The notes under the pieces are model-generated. The model did no database searches, was not told the DNA's origin, and saw nothing but the letters and a program-made list of their open reading frames with translations. The translations under genes and the position numbers were made by a program. Positions 8,177 to 15,639 of a stretch of DNA of 30,987 nt are shown here, piece by piece. Origin of the DNA: JAIOSM01 sp023143455 (GTDB lineage Bacteria > Desulfobacterota > Desulfobacteria > Desulfobacterales > Desulfobacteraceae); contig DAOVTW010000042.1 of NCBI GenBank assembly GCA_030632885.1, positions 1 to 30,987 on the forward strand, in the 5' to 3' direction. Each line of letters starts with the position of its first letter. Within the stretch, counting starts at the first letter, position 1.

Positions 8177-8806
8177 TCATCCTCGGCTTAAAATAGTAAT
8201 GTCTTTTGGGTTGGCAGGCATGCTCAAAAAAATCTGATATTCTTGCTTTTGTTTGTCTGTGCCCCATTCTTCAATGGTAATAAATTTTGTATGGCTTTTG
8301 TTTTCAAATTCATACATATAAACGCTTTCTTCTTTGCCTTTACAAATATATAAAGCAGGCCAGTCATCTTCATACCAGAATTTTTCTTTGTCAAACATTA
8401 TAAGATCACTATCATCCACAATTTGATCTAGATCATCTGCATCAACAGGTTTTCCTTCTTCGTCTGTAAGACCTTTAAAAGTAAGCCTTTCTAATGTATA
8501 GCCCACTTCAAGCTCGTCATCATATTCCCATTCAAAATTAACATTATCCCCTGTTTCAAGGCAAAGACAATTTAACTCGGTAATAGTATAATCAAGCTTT
8601 TTTGTAAAGTCTTCAGAAGCTTCCTGGTAAGGGCAGACCTGTTTTACAAAGTAGGTTTTTTTATTAAATACAAAAAATGCATTTTCTTTAATATCCATTA
8701 TTGTAAGAGTGTTTTTTTCTTTTTCACTCACAATATCTTCTGTTTTTAAACTTCTTATTGCATCAAATCTTTCTTCAAATGATTTTGAAGTTGCAGGATC
8801 TAACAT
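8177..8806 (-). CDS. DUF4178 domain protein
   Basis: This is a 209-residue soluble, acidic protein without signal peptide or membrane helix. The central part (about 35-200), rich in beta-strands with aromatic residues (KKTYFVKQV, EWEYDDELEVG, the last with many Asp/Glu), fits DUF4178, a domain of unknown function found with DUF350 and SpeE-like genes. The start ATG at 8806 has AAAGGAGT upstream. Its stop codon overlaps or abuts the lipoprotein start, so the two are translationally linked. The assignment rests on domain look and context rather than a catalytic motif, so confidence in the family is moderate. Confidence 0.65.
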   Translation of the reverse strand: MLDPATSKSFEERFDAIRSLKTEDIVSEKEKNTLTIMDIKENAFFVFNKKTYFVKQVCPYQEASEDFTKKLDYTITELNCLCLETGDNVNFEWEYDDELEVGYTLERLTFKGLTDEEGKPVDADDLDQIVDDSDLIMFDKEKFWYEDDWPALYICKGKEESVYMYEFENKSHTKFITIEEWGTDKQKQEYQIFLSMPANPKDITILSRG

Positions 8807-8830
8807 AATAACTCCTTTAAAGATTTTATT

Positions 8831-10075
8831 TTAATTGGTTTCATTACTGTCACGTCTGTTGGTAAGAGCATCTGTCCTTGATCTGAACCTGTCATTCATA
8901 ACTCCTAAAGCATTGGAACTCTGGGTTGCAACATTTATGGTTTCCTGACAAATTTCAGTATATGCATCAAAGGCAGTTTCATAGGTCTGGCATGCTTCTT
9001 CAAGGGCTGCTATGTTTACAGTCATACCCTGGCTCATTTTAGCCCCTTTTATAGCAGCAGCGCCAATAACCTTTGCAGTATCTTTCATTGTTTCAGCCGC
9101 AGCGTTTTGAACCATTTCAAGATGTTGCATTGTTTCCATCTGTTGTTCTGCTGCAACTCTTACTGCAAGGGCATTTTTTACAGCAGTTGCAAGGATCATA
9201 TCAGTGCGCTGAACAAGGCGTTGAACAAGATGGGAGTTTCTTACCATCATTTCTCCGCCAAACCTTGTTTGAAGATTTGAGTTGTCTATAGTTTGAAGAT
9301 CAACAACTGCCATGGCAAGATCGCTTAACAATGTTGTAACAGCCTCTTTTTCTCTTGGATCAGCAATTGTAAAAAGGTGGTCACTAAGCTTTTTCCATAT
9401 AAGTTGACCCTTATAAATATCTTCCTGAAGCCTTGGCTGAATCTCTTTTAAAGAATCACATATGGTAGCAAGCTCTGAAGCATCAAAGATAACCTGATCA
9501 GCTTCGTTCCTTAAATGCTCTCTTATCCCGTCTATGGTTGAGTTTACAGTTTCTCTTTTTTCAGCAATTATCCTTAAAATTTCATCCCCTTTTGGAAGCC
9601 TGGAGATTGTTTTTGTAAAAAGACCCATAACTTTTTTTGGGAAAGGAAAATTTGTGTTTGAAACTACTGTGGGATTTACCTTGTCAAGTTCAAGCTTGAT
9701 TGCGAGTATATTTTTACCAACAGAAGAGCTCTCTTCAGTGGAAACATTTTTTAATACATTCCCCATTTTCCTATCATAAAGGGTCACCTGAGACTGGGTT
9801 TCCTGCATAATTTCCTGCCCCAGATTAAATACAAAATTTCCCAGCTGCCAGTCTGAAGGATCTGCCTTTATTTTGGTAATAAAACCTTCAGTTTCTGTTT
9901 CGATTTTTTGAAGGCTTTTTGTATCTAAATGTCCGGGTTCTATGGGAACAATGCTTTCAACAGACTGTACTGGAGTTAATGCTCCTTGTCCTGAAGCCTG
10001 GGTGACTTCTGTTAAAACTGGTGCTTTTGCCTGACTTACCGTGTTTTGAAGATCTTTTGTGATTTTTTGATCCAT
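8831..10075 (-). CDS. telA: TelA-family (toxic anion resistance) protein
   Basis: This 414-residue cytoplasmic protein is almost entirely helical. Its length and sequence style match the TelA/KlaA family (PF05816): a variable Gln-rich N-terminus (1-60), then long helices with a conserved style around the NFVFNLGQE region (about 103) and MVRNSHLVQRLVQ (about 275), and an Ala/Met-rich C-terminal part. TelA was named for tellurite resistance on plasmids, but chromosomal members sit in envelope-stress operons and their biochemical action is not settled. The ATG at 10075 has AAGGAGT upstream. The preceding gene ends 18 bases before, the next gene starts 24 bases after, and all lie on the same strand, which indicates an operon. 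Confidence 0.8.
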   Translation of the reverse strand: MDQKITKDLQNTVSQAKAPVLTEVTQASGQGALTPVQSVESIVPIEPGHLDTKSLQKIETETEGFITKIKADPSDWQLGNFVFNLGQEIMQETQSQVTLYDRKMGNVLKNVSTEESSSVGKNILAIKLELDKVNPTVVSNTNFPFPKKVMGLFTKTISRLPKGDEILRIIAEKRETVNSTIDGIREHLRNEADQVIFDASELATICDSLKEIQPRLQEDIYKGQLIWKKLSDHLFTIADPREKEAVTTLLSDLAMAVVDLQTIDNSNLQTRFGGEMMVRNSHLVQRLVQRTDMILATAVKNALAVRVAAEQQMETMQHLEMVQNAAAETMKDTAKVIGAAAIKGAKMSQGMTVNIAALEEACQTYETAFDAYTEICQETINVATQSSNALGVMNDRFRSRTDALTNRRDSNETN

Positions 10076-10093
10076 GTTTTACTCCTTATTGTT

Positions 10094-10630
10094 TTAAGAC
10101 CCAATATCAGTCTGGAATTTAGTTTTTAGAAAAGTAGCCATGGTTTTAAATTCCTGAGTTTCATTTTTCTCTGCAATATTCCTGGCTCGTGCTGATACTT
10201 CATTAAGGCTTGCAAGGGTGTTTTTAAAAATTGTAAGTTGATTTGTCCGACTTTCATCGGAAAGATCGAGAAATTCTTTTACGTTATTATAAAGATGAGC
10301 AGAACCTATTTTTTTTAATTCATAGGTCAAAGTCTCCCCGGGGTATTTTTCCATCATTGGAGGGATTGTTGCCTTGAGGTCATCAATTATAGACTCGATA
10401 CTATTCAATATCTCAGATTCAAGTCTTGCATCAGTTCGTATTAATATATTTAGTTGCAGTAGAGTCCCCATGATTTTTTCAAACTCAGTTTCAGAACTCT
10501 TTTTTTCAGGCACAGATGAAATAGTTGTATCCTTTTCAGAAGTCTTCCCAGGTTTTGTGGTCATTTTTAATATTAAAAATGCACCTGCGACAACTATTAC
10601 TGCCACGATTAAAATTATTGTTATAGTCAT
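10094..10630 (-). CDS. Membrane-anchored hypothetical protein, first gene of the TelA/DUF350 run
   Basis: This 178-residue protein has one N-terminal membrane helix (about 2-22, Ile/Val/Ala-rich), a Lys/Ser/Thr/Glu-rich linker (25-50) and a helical domain (about 50-178). I do not recognise the family. With its single anchor and no cleavage motif, the helical domain could face the cytoplasm, where it might contact the TelA protein encoded just downstream, or the periplasm. The ATG at 10630 has GGAG 6-7 bases upstream. It is the promoter-proximal gene of a run of eight. Confidence 0.65.
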   Translation of the reverse strand: MTITIILIVAVIVVAGAFLILKMTTKPGKTSEKDTTISSVPEKKSSETEFEKIMGTLLQLNILIRTDARLESEILNSIESIIDDLKATIPPMMEKYPGETLTYELKKIGSAHLYNNVKEFLDLSDESRTNQLTIFKNTLASLNEVSARARNIAEKNETQEFKTMATFLKTKFQTDIGS

Positions 10631-10680
10631 ATAGATCTCCTATAATTTTATTGTTCTGACATTGTTCAAACTATTGATAA

Positions 10681-10708
10681 ATACTAAATTTTACAAGCAT
10701 TATTTCAA
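10681..10708 (-). promoter_or_regulatory. Weak promoter candidate for the eight-gene minus-strand run
   Basis: On the minus strand TTGAAA (10703-10708) is followed after 16 bases by TAGTAT (10681-10686), upstream of the first gene. A second -35-like TTGACT lies at 10734-10739 without a good -10. No other gap in the run is large enough for an obvious promoter, so a main start here is expected. Confidence 0.3.
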
Positions 10709-10806
10709 AACAAATAATCATTATTCCCTGTATAGTCAAGGTATATTAATTGTGCACTTCGTAATATATTTTGGATTTAACAGTATCTTGTGTTGAAAAA
10801 ACGAAA

Positions 10807-11517
10807 TCAGGCAGACAGGTTTTTAAAAAAATTCAGTACAAAATTGATGTGTTCTTTCATTGCTGTATATGCTTTGTAAGAATCCCTGTTGGTTACAGCG
10901 GTTAATATGTTTTGATGCTGTTTAAGAATTGCTTGTATATTTTGAGGGTCCTCATAAAGTGCTGCTAGGTTCGCACCAATTCCATGGAAAAGGTAGTCAT
11001 AGAAATTGCGCATGATAAGAATATGTAGGGGGTTTTTTGTAGCATAGGCAAAGGCCATATGAAATGACGTGTCAGCCTCAGTACCCAGACGTCCGGATTC
11101 AACCTCTTTTTGCATTTCGATAATTGATTGGGACATGGCCTGCAAGTCAGATTCTTCTGCTCGCTGGGCAGCAAGTGCTGCAGCATTACACTCAAGTCCC
11201 ATCCTGACTTCCAGAAGATCTTGAAGAGAAGCGCCTTGGTCTTCCATGACCTTTGCAAGAGGGCTTTTTACAACATCACTATAGGCTTTAACATAGGTGC
11301 CCTGGCCCTGTTTCTGTACTATGAGCCCCATTGTTGCAAGTCTTTGTACGGCATCCCTGATGGTTGTTCTGCTGACTTCCATTGCTTGAGCAAGTTCACG
11401 TTCCGGCATGAGTTTTTCTCCGGGTTTAAGCTTGCCTCTAAATATCAATTCTCTGATCTGGTCAAAAACCTGATCAGAGATTTTTTTGGGTTTTATAGGT
11501 TTTATTGGCACAGTCAT
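10807..11517 (-). CDS. FadR/GntR-family transcription regulator of the lactate locus
   Basis: This 236-residue DNA-binding regulator has an N-terminal winged helix-turn-helix (about 10-76) with the GntR signature PERELAQAMEVSRTTIRDA. A helical FCD ligand-binding domain (about 90-230) follows, with the usual Asp and His metal/ligand residues, for example around ADTSFHMAF. LldR/LutR-type members respond to lactate and bind GGT-N3-ACC palindromes. Such palindromes overlap both promoters between the GlcD and LldG genes, 3 kb away, so this protein probably controls them. The regulator gene is separated from the GlcF gene by a terminator and an SDR remnant, so it has its own promoter. A perfect inverted repeat lies upstream (11548-11567). 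There is no clear ribosome binding site before the ATG at 11517. Confidence 0.88.
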   Translation of the reverse strand: MTVPIKPIKPKKISDQVFDQIRELIFRGKLKPGEKLMPERELAQAMEVSRTTIRDAVQRLATMGLIVQKQGQGTYVKAYSDVVKSPLAKVMEDQGASLQDLLEVRMGLECNAAALAAQRAEESDLQAMSQSIIEMQKEVESGRLGTEADTSFHMAFAYATKNPLHILIMRNFYDYLFHGIGANLAALYEDPQNIQAILKQHQNILTAVTNRDSYKAYTAMKEHINFVLNFFKNLSA

Positions 11518-11547
11518 ATTAAATTACTTATAAATTAAGTCTGTTTT

Positions 11548-11567
11548 TACCATAATAATCTATGGTA
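11548..11567. promoter_or_regulatory. Inverted repeat upstream of the FadR-type regulator
   Basis: TACCATA (11548-11554) and TATGGTA (11561-11567) form a perfect 7-base inverted repeat with a 6-base spacer, 31 bases upstream of the regulator's start codon. This is a likely protein-binding site, perhaps autoregulatory. Its half-site order (ACC then GGT) is the reverse of the operators at the lactate promoters. Confidence 0.4.
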
Positions 11568-11616
11568 GCAAGCTTAATATTATTGAATAAAAAGCTGTTT
11601 ATTTCAAGAGTTTTTA

Positions 11617-11730
11617 TTAATATGTCAAAACCATTCCTCCATCAAAGAGAAGATCTCCACCAATAAGATATTTTGAGAAATTTGAACAGCCAAATATAAA
11701 AATGTTTGCTACATCAATGGGAGTCATCAT
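11617..11730 (-). pseudogene. C-terminal remnant of a short-chain dehydrogenase (SDR)
   Basis: The minus strand encodes 37 residues ending in a TAA at 11617 that read as the last part of an SDR-family oxidoreductase: MMTPIDVANIFIFG, then a KYLIGGDLLFDGGMVLTY-type ending. The xTPxDVAN and I(T)G-x-x-L-x-x-DGG segments are the hallmark C-terminus of this fold. No Rossmann glycine motif or catalytic Tyr-Lys is present. An in-frame stop lies just before the fragment, and a related reading continues in another frame upstream (to about 11780). It is therefore a decayed tail, left between the lactate dehydrogenase genes and their regulator. Confidence 0.7.
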
Positions 11731-11782
11731 CTCTTAAATCAATGTGCTGGAGACCTGCAATATTAATTAAATATTTGATGAT

Positions 11783-11807
11783 AAAAAACCTCGATTACTG
11801 GTTTTTT
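11783..11807 (-). terminator. Intrinsic terminator after the GlcD-GlcF pair
   Basis: AAAAAACC (11783-11790) pairs with GGTTTTTT (11800-11807) around a 9-base loop, giving a stem flanked by a T-run on either strand. It overlaps the GlcF stop codon, so it should end the minus-strand transcript before the regulator gene. Confidence 0.6.
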
Positions 11808-13125
11808 AATCTTTATCTAAACCCTCCTTGCTTTTTAAATTATTTGCATAAAGCTCAATGGGATGTTTAACATTAATGTTAGATTTATTTTTTGCCAGCA
11901 TGTCAGATATCTGCATCATACAGGCTGGGCAACCTGTTGCTACAGTTTTACAGGATGTTTTAACGATGCTTTCGTATTTAAGGGTACCAATTTTAGAAGA
12001 GATATCATAATGAAAGAGGTTAAAGCTGCCTCCCATACCACAGCATTTATCGGGCGATTCCATCTCTATAAGTTTGATCCCGGATGCGTTTAGGATTTGC
12101 CGCGGTTCTTTGAAAATCCCGAGTGATTTTTTCAGATGACAAGGATCATGGTAGGTAACTATTTCTTTATCCGTGTCACCATCAGTATGGGAGCTATCGA
12201 TTTTAATATTGGCAACAAGAAATTGGTTTATATCAAGTGTTTTTTCAGAAAGATGTTCTACAAAGTTTTGAACTCTGTTTTGATTCCCTTTGTATATTGC
12301 AGGCCAGAGTTTTTTTATGGTTGAAGTACATGTCGCACAGGCAGTTATAAGATAATCAAACGAGTTGTTTTCAAAAAGATCAACATGATGCTCTACTAGC
12401 TGTTCAAATGTTTTTAAATCACCTGAAGCAAGGGCCGGGATTCCGCAACAGCCCTGATTTTCTGGTATAAAAACACCAATGTCATGGTAATGAAATACAT
12501 CAATGCAATCCTTTGCAATTTTAGGAAAGATCTTGTCAATGAGACACCCTGTAAAAAAGGCGACCTTTAATCTGGATCTGGAGGAAACTGTGTCGAGTTT
12601 CGGTAAATGCTCATGAAATGGTTCCGTGGCAACTGGCATAAAATTGCGATTAGAAAGCAATGGAGATATCAGTCGGGCACAGGAAGTGCCCTGGGAATTT
12701 TTGTTCTTTTTAGTAAATATTCCCTGGAAGTGCCCAGCCCATTTCATAAGTCGATTAAAAGTTTTAGGCTTTGAAAGTATATTTCTGAATATGATTTTTT
12801 TGGTACGTGAAAGTCCTTTATATTCTGTGAGAATTATCCTTGCCTTAATAAAAATTTCTAAAACATTTACACCACTGGGGCAATTCGACGCACAGGAACC
12901 ACAAAGAAGGCAACGATTTAAACGTTCACTTGCTCCTTCTGGATTAGAGAACATTCTATTCATTAATCCATCTAGTAGAGCAAGTTTACCTCTTGCCACA
13001 TCTGCCTCTTTTTTGGTTTGTTCAAACAACGGGCAGACTGACTGGCACATGCCGCATCTTATACAGACCACAAATTGGTCTTCAAGTTCTTTTACAAGTT
13101 GGGCTAATTTTTTTATATTTGTCAT
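11806..13125 (-). CDS. GlcF/LldE-type iron-sulfur subunit of FAD-linked (D-)lactate/glycolate dehydrogenase
   Basis: This 439-residue electron-transfer subunit has two N-terminal 4Fe-4S motifs, Cys21/24/27/31-Pro and Cys72/75/78/82-Pro. Two CCG (DUF3400-like) cysteine-rich domains follow, with CCG at 226-228 and 361-363, the arrangement of GlcF and heterodisulfide-reductase subunit D. It would take electrons from the FAD subunit encoded immediately upstream and pass them to the menaquinone pool or a redox partner. The ATG at 13125 lies one base after the GlcD stop, so the two are translated together. In sulfate reducers such pairs act as D-lactate dehydrogenases. Glycolate remains possible, as the sequence alone does not separate them. 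Confidence 0.88.
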   Translation of the reverse strand: MTNIKKLAQLVKELEDQFVVCIRCGMCQSVCPLFEQTKKEADVARGKLALLDGLMNRMFSNPEGASERLNRCLLCGSCASNCPSGVNVLEIFIKARIILTEYKGLSRTKKIIFRNILSKPKTFNRLMKWAGHFQGIFTKKNKNSQGTSCARLISPLLSNRNFMPVATEPFHEHLPKLDTVSSRSRLKVAFFTGCLIDKIFPKIAKDCIDVFHYHDIGVFIPENQGCCGIPALASGDLKTFEQLVEHHVDLFENNSFDYLITACATCTSTIKKLWPAIYKGNQNRVQNFVEHLSEKTLDINQFLVANIKIDSSHTDGDTDKEIVTYHDPCHLKKSLGIFKEPRQILNASGIKLIEMESPDKCCGMGGSFNLFHYDISSKIGTLKYESIVKTSCKTVATGCPACMMQISDMLAKNKSNINVKHPIELYANNLKSKEGLDKD

Positions 13126-13126
13126 T

Positions 13127-14512
13127 TTAAAAAATACCTGTTACTTTGCCTGGATTCAAAATTTTATTTGGGTCAAGAGCTTTTCTGAGTTGCTGTGAAA
13201 AGGCAATGGTTGCTTTACCAACCTCTTTTTCAAGAAAAGGCAACTTTGCAAGCCCGGTGCCATGTTCCCCTGAAAGGGTGCCATCCATTGCAAGTGCTTT
13301 TTCAAAAATTGCCTCAATGGCCATCTCAACCCTTTTCCATTCTTTTACATCTCTTTTATCCGTGAGTATAGTAGGGTGAAGGTTGCCGTCTCCGGCGTGT
13401 CCAAATGTGCCGATATCAATTTTAAAATCTTTGGCAATCTGTTGCAGGGCTTTAACCATATCAGGGATGCGACTTCTTGGTACTGTTACATCTTCCAAGA
13501 CAAGTGTGGGTTTTAATTTGGCAAGGGCAGACAATGCAGATCTTCGGGCTGCCCATATTTTGTCTCTTTCCTGATCATTGGCTGCAATTTTAATATTAAC
13601 AGCACCTAATTTGCGGCACAGGGTTTCAATTTTTTCACCATCTTCTTGGACAACAGCGGGATGTCCATCAACTTCAATCAAAAGCAAAGCGGCTGCATCA
13701 ACAGGAAGGCCTGCATTGGAAAATGCTTCAACTGCACGAATGGTAAAATTATCAAGGATTTCAAGGGTGGCGGGGATAATTCGATTTGCAATGATTGCAG
13801 CAACAGTTTCAGAAGCCTGTTCCATATTGTTAAAGACAGCAACCATGGATTTTCTATGGGACGGCAGGGGAAGCAGTTTTAGAATAATTTTGTCAATCAC
13901 CCCTAAAGTTCCTTCAGAACCTACCATCAGGCCCGACAGATTATAACCTGTGGCACATTTTACGGTTTTGGACCCAGTTTTAATATGTCGGCCTGCAGCA
14001 TCAAAAAACTCAAGTCCCATGACATAATCCTTAGTAACCCCGTATTTCAAACCTCTTAATCCACCTGCGTTTTCTGCAATATTGCCACCAAGGGTTGAAA
14101 CAGCCTGGCTCCCAGGGTCCGGAGGATAGAAAAGACCCTTTTTTTCCACTGCTTCGGAAAGGGTAGCCGTAACAACCCCTGGTTGGACAACCGCATACAT
14201 ATCTTGTTTGTTTATTTCTATAATAGAGTTAAGCCTTGAAGTAAGAATTACAATTCCCGTGGCTGAGGGAATTGTTCCGCCACTCAGGTTGGTTCCAGCT
14301 CCTCTTATAGTCAAAGGAAGATTGTTTTCATTGCATATTTTTATAATTTGTCCAAGTTCTTCACTGTTCCCTGGCATTATTGCTGCCAAAGGCGTGACGG
14401 GATCAAGAACTGCAGCATCATATGAATATGTCACCATATCTTCTATATCTGTAAGAACATATGGGAGCCCTACAATATTTTCAAACTCATCGACTAGAAA
14501 ATGATCTATCAT
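13127..14512 (-). CDS. FAD-binding D-lactate/glycolate dehydrogenase (GlcD/Dld type)
   Basis: This 461-residue flavoprotein oxidises a 2-hydroxy acid, most likely D-lactate, to the 2-oxo acid. An N-terminal FAD-binding PCMH domain (about 38-215) contains the RGAGTNLSGG and PPDPGS motifs. The C-terminal FAD-oxidase domain (about 220-460) contains HAGDGNLHP and GEHGTG, typical of the GlcD family. I chose the ATG at 14512 because GAGGGG precedes it; an in-frame start at 14542 has no such site. It is the first gene of a GlcD-GlcF pair and diverges from the LldG-LldFE genes. A TATAAT -10 element and a GGT-N3-ACC palindrome lie upstream. The choice of D-lactate rather than glycolate rests on the neighbouring L-lactate genes. 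Confidence 0.88.
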   Translation of the reverse strand: MIDHFLVDEFENIVGLPYVLTDIEDMVTYSYDAAVLDPVTPLAAIMPGNSEELGQIIKICNENNLPLTIRGAGTNLSGGTIPSATGIVILTSRLNSIIEINKQDMYAVVQPGVVTATLSEAVEKKGLFYPPDPGSQAVSTLGGNIAENAGGLRGLKYGVTKDYVMGLEFFDAAGRHIKTGSKTVKCATGYNLSGLMVGSEGTLGVIDKIILKLLPLPSHRKSMVAVFNNMEQASETVAAIIANRIIPATLEILDNFTIRAVEAFSNAGLPVDAAALLLIEVDGHPAVVQEDGEKIETLCRKLGAVNIKIAANDQERDKIWAARRSALSALAKLKPTLVLEDVTVPRSRIPDMVKALQQIAKDFKIDIGTFGHAGDGNLHPTILTDKRDVKEWKRVEMAIEAIFEKALAMDGTLSGEHGTGLAKLPFLEKEVGKATIAFSQQLRKALDPNKILNPGKVTGIF

Positions 14513-14585
14513 ATTCCCCTCTCTTGTATATGATATTACCAATTTGAAATAAAACCATTCTGCACAAAAAAATAATAAAAACTAT

Positions 14586-14625
14586 ATAGGTATTACCAAT
14601 TATAATTGACAAGCAATACTGTCAG
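14586..14625 (-). promoter_or_regulatory. Promoter with overlapping GGT-N3-ACC operator for GlcD-GlcF
   Basis: On the minus strand CTGACA (14620-14625) precedes TATAAT (14599-14604, perfect) with a short 15-base spacer. The 15-base element at 14586-14600, ATAGGTATTACCAAT, matches ATTGGT-N3-ACCAAT with one mismatch and touches the -10. A further half-site (ATTACCAAT) lies at 14535-14543. This layout suits repression by the FadR/LldR-type regulator encoded nearby. Confidence 0.55.
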
Positions 14626-14698
14626 TTTATTTTTTATATCCATATTTTGTAACCATACCAAGCTTTTTTTTAAAATGCAAATATTTTTCATTTTTTTC

Positions 14699-14741
14699 TT
14701 GACAAATGATTTTTGATTATTCTATTATTGGTCGTACCAAT
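14699..14741 (+). promoter_or_regulatory. Promoter with perfect FadR/LldR-type operator for LldG-LldFE
   Basis: TTGACA (14699-14704) is followed after 18 bases by TATTAT (14723-14728). A perfect palindrome, ATTGGT-CGT-ACCAAT (14727-14741), starts inside the -10 and covers the expected start point. The GGT-N3-ACC core is the binding pattern known for LldR/FadR-like regulators, so bound repressor would block RNA polymerase. Confidence 0.65.
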
Positions 14742-14964
14742 TAAAAAGAAGTATTCTTGCTGAAATAATAATAGATTGGTTATTTAAAAAACCATTTGAA
14801 CCCGAGTTTGGGAAAGGAGGCTGAAAAAATATATTGATTCTCTGAAAGTAAAATATCCTGATGTTAAAAAGGTGATGGATTCTCAGGAAGCATTTATTGA
14901 CGACTATGCAGAATGGAGAAAAGTCAGAAGTGGCGTGCAACACCATGGCCATCTGGTCTATTAA
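14733..14964 (+). pseudogene. Coding-like remnant, unrecognised
   Basis: Two adjoining frames read like decayed protein. From 14733 to a TGA at 14822-14824 one frame gives a segment ending in KKPFEPEFGKGG. From about 14821 to a TAA at 14962 the frame one base back gives KYPDVKKVMDSQEAF and then DDYAEWRKVRSG. A -1 shift joins them. There is no good start codon (a GGAGG directly abuts a CTG). I cannot name the family. It lies within what should be the 5' leader of the LldG mRNA, about 80 bases before the LldG start. Confidence 0.35.
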
Positions 14965-15043
14965 ATTTGCATATAGTTCAACCCTGCAGCTTGAATTAAA
15001 TTCAACTATTATATGGTTGCCAGATCTATTTTTTGGAGCTTAA

Positions 15044-15637
15044 ATGAAAAAAATTGATATTAAAGAAGAATTTGTTGAAAAAGCATCACTTGTTTCCGCG
15101 ATTGTTCATGAGGTAAAAAGTATTGATGAGGCTTTTTCAAAAACTATTGATATTTGTAAAGCAAAAAAGCCAAGAGAGGATCTTGTTTCACTCGGAACCA
15201 TGGATCCGTTGTTTGATAAAATTGTTGCTGCCCCCGGTCTTGATGATTCTTCCTTCAGCCTGTTTGACAACCTAGGTAAGAAAAGTAAAATATCTTTGGT
15301 GAATAAAGGGCTTCGCTGTTTTCCCGGTGGCATTGATATAGGCTTTACCCTTTGCGATTACGGAATTGCTCAAACTGGTACTCTGGTTTTAAATTCTGAT
15401 TCTGAAGATATGAGGCTTGCCACAATGCTTTGCGAGATTCATGTTGCAATGCTTCATGTTTCCAGACTGAGAGAGACTGCAAATGCCATGTCTGAAGAGC
15501 TCACTAAATTAACTGCACAACCATCATCTTACACTGCGTTTATTACAGGGGCCAGCAGGACCGCAGATATTGAAAGGGTTCTTGCGATTGGAGTTCATGG
15601 ACCTTTGGAGCTTCACATCATGCTTATGGAGGGTTAA
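15044..15637 (+). CDS. lldG: LldG/LutC-type lactate utilisation protein
   Basis: This 197-residue protein of the LUD (lactate utilisation, YkgG/LutC) family is the small subunit of the Fe-S-dependent L-lactate dehydrogenase complex LldEFG/LutABC, which oxidises L-lactate to pyruvate. The LUD core is visible in the DIGFTLCDYGIAQTGTLVL region (about 104-122), and HVAMLHVS with the TGASRTADIERVL segment near the C-terminus is strongly conserved in the family. The ATG at 15044 has GGAG upstream. Two bases separate its stop from the next gene, so the two are an operon behind the operator-bearing promoter at 14699-14741. It lies beyond a 300-base leader holding a gene remnant. Confidence 0.9.
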   Translation: MKKIDIKEEFVEKASLVSAIVHEVKSIDEAFSKTIDICKAKKPREDLVSLGTMDPLFDKIVAAPGLDDSSFSLFDNLGKKSKISLVNKGLRCFPGGIDIGFTLCDYGIAQTGTLVLNSDSEDMRLATMLCEIHVAMLHVSRLRETANAMSEELTKLTAQPSSYTAFITGASRTADIERVLAIGVHGPLELHIMLMEG

Positions 15638-15639
15638 TT

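Noticed and set aside
12626..13198. Plus-strand ORF of 190 codons
   Set aside because: It is antisense to the GlcF gene, with no recognisable motif and no ribosome binding site.
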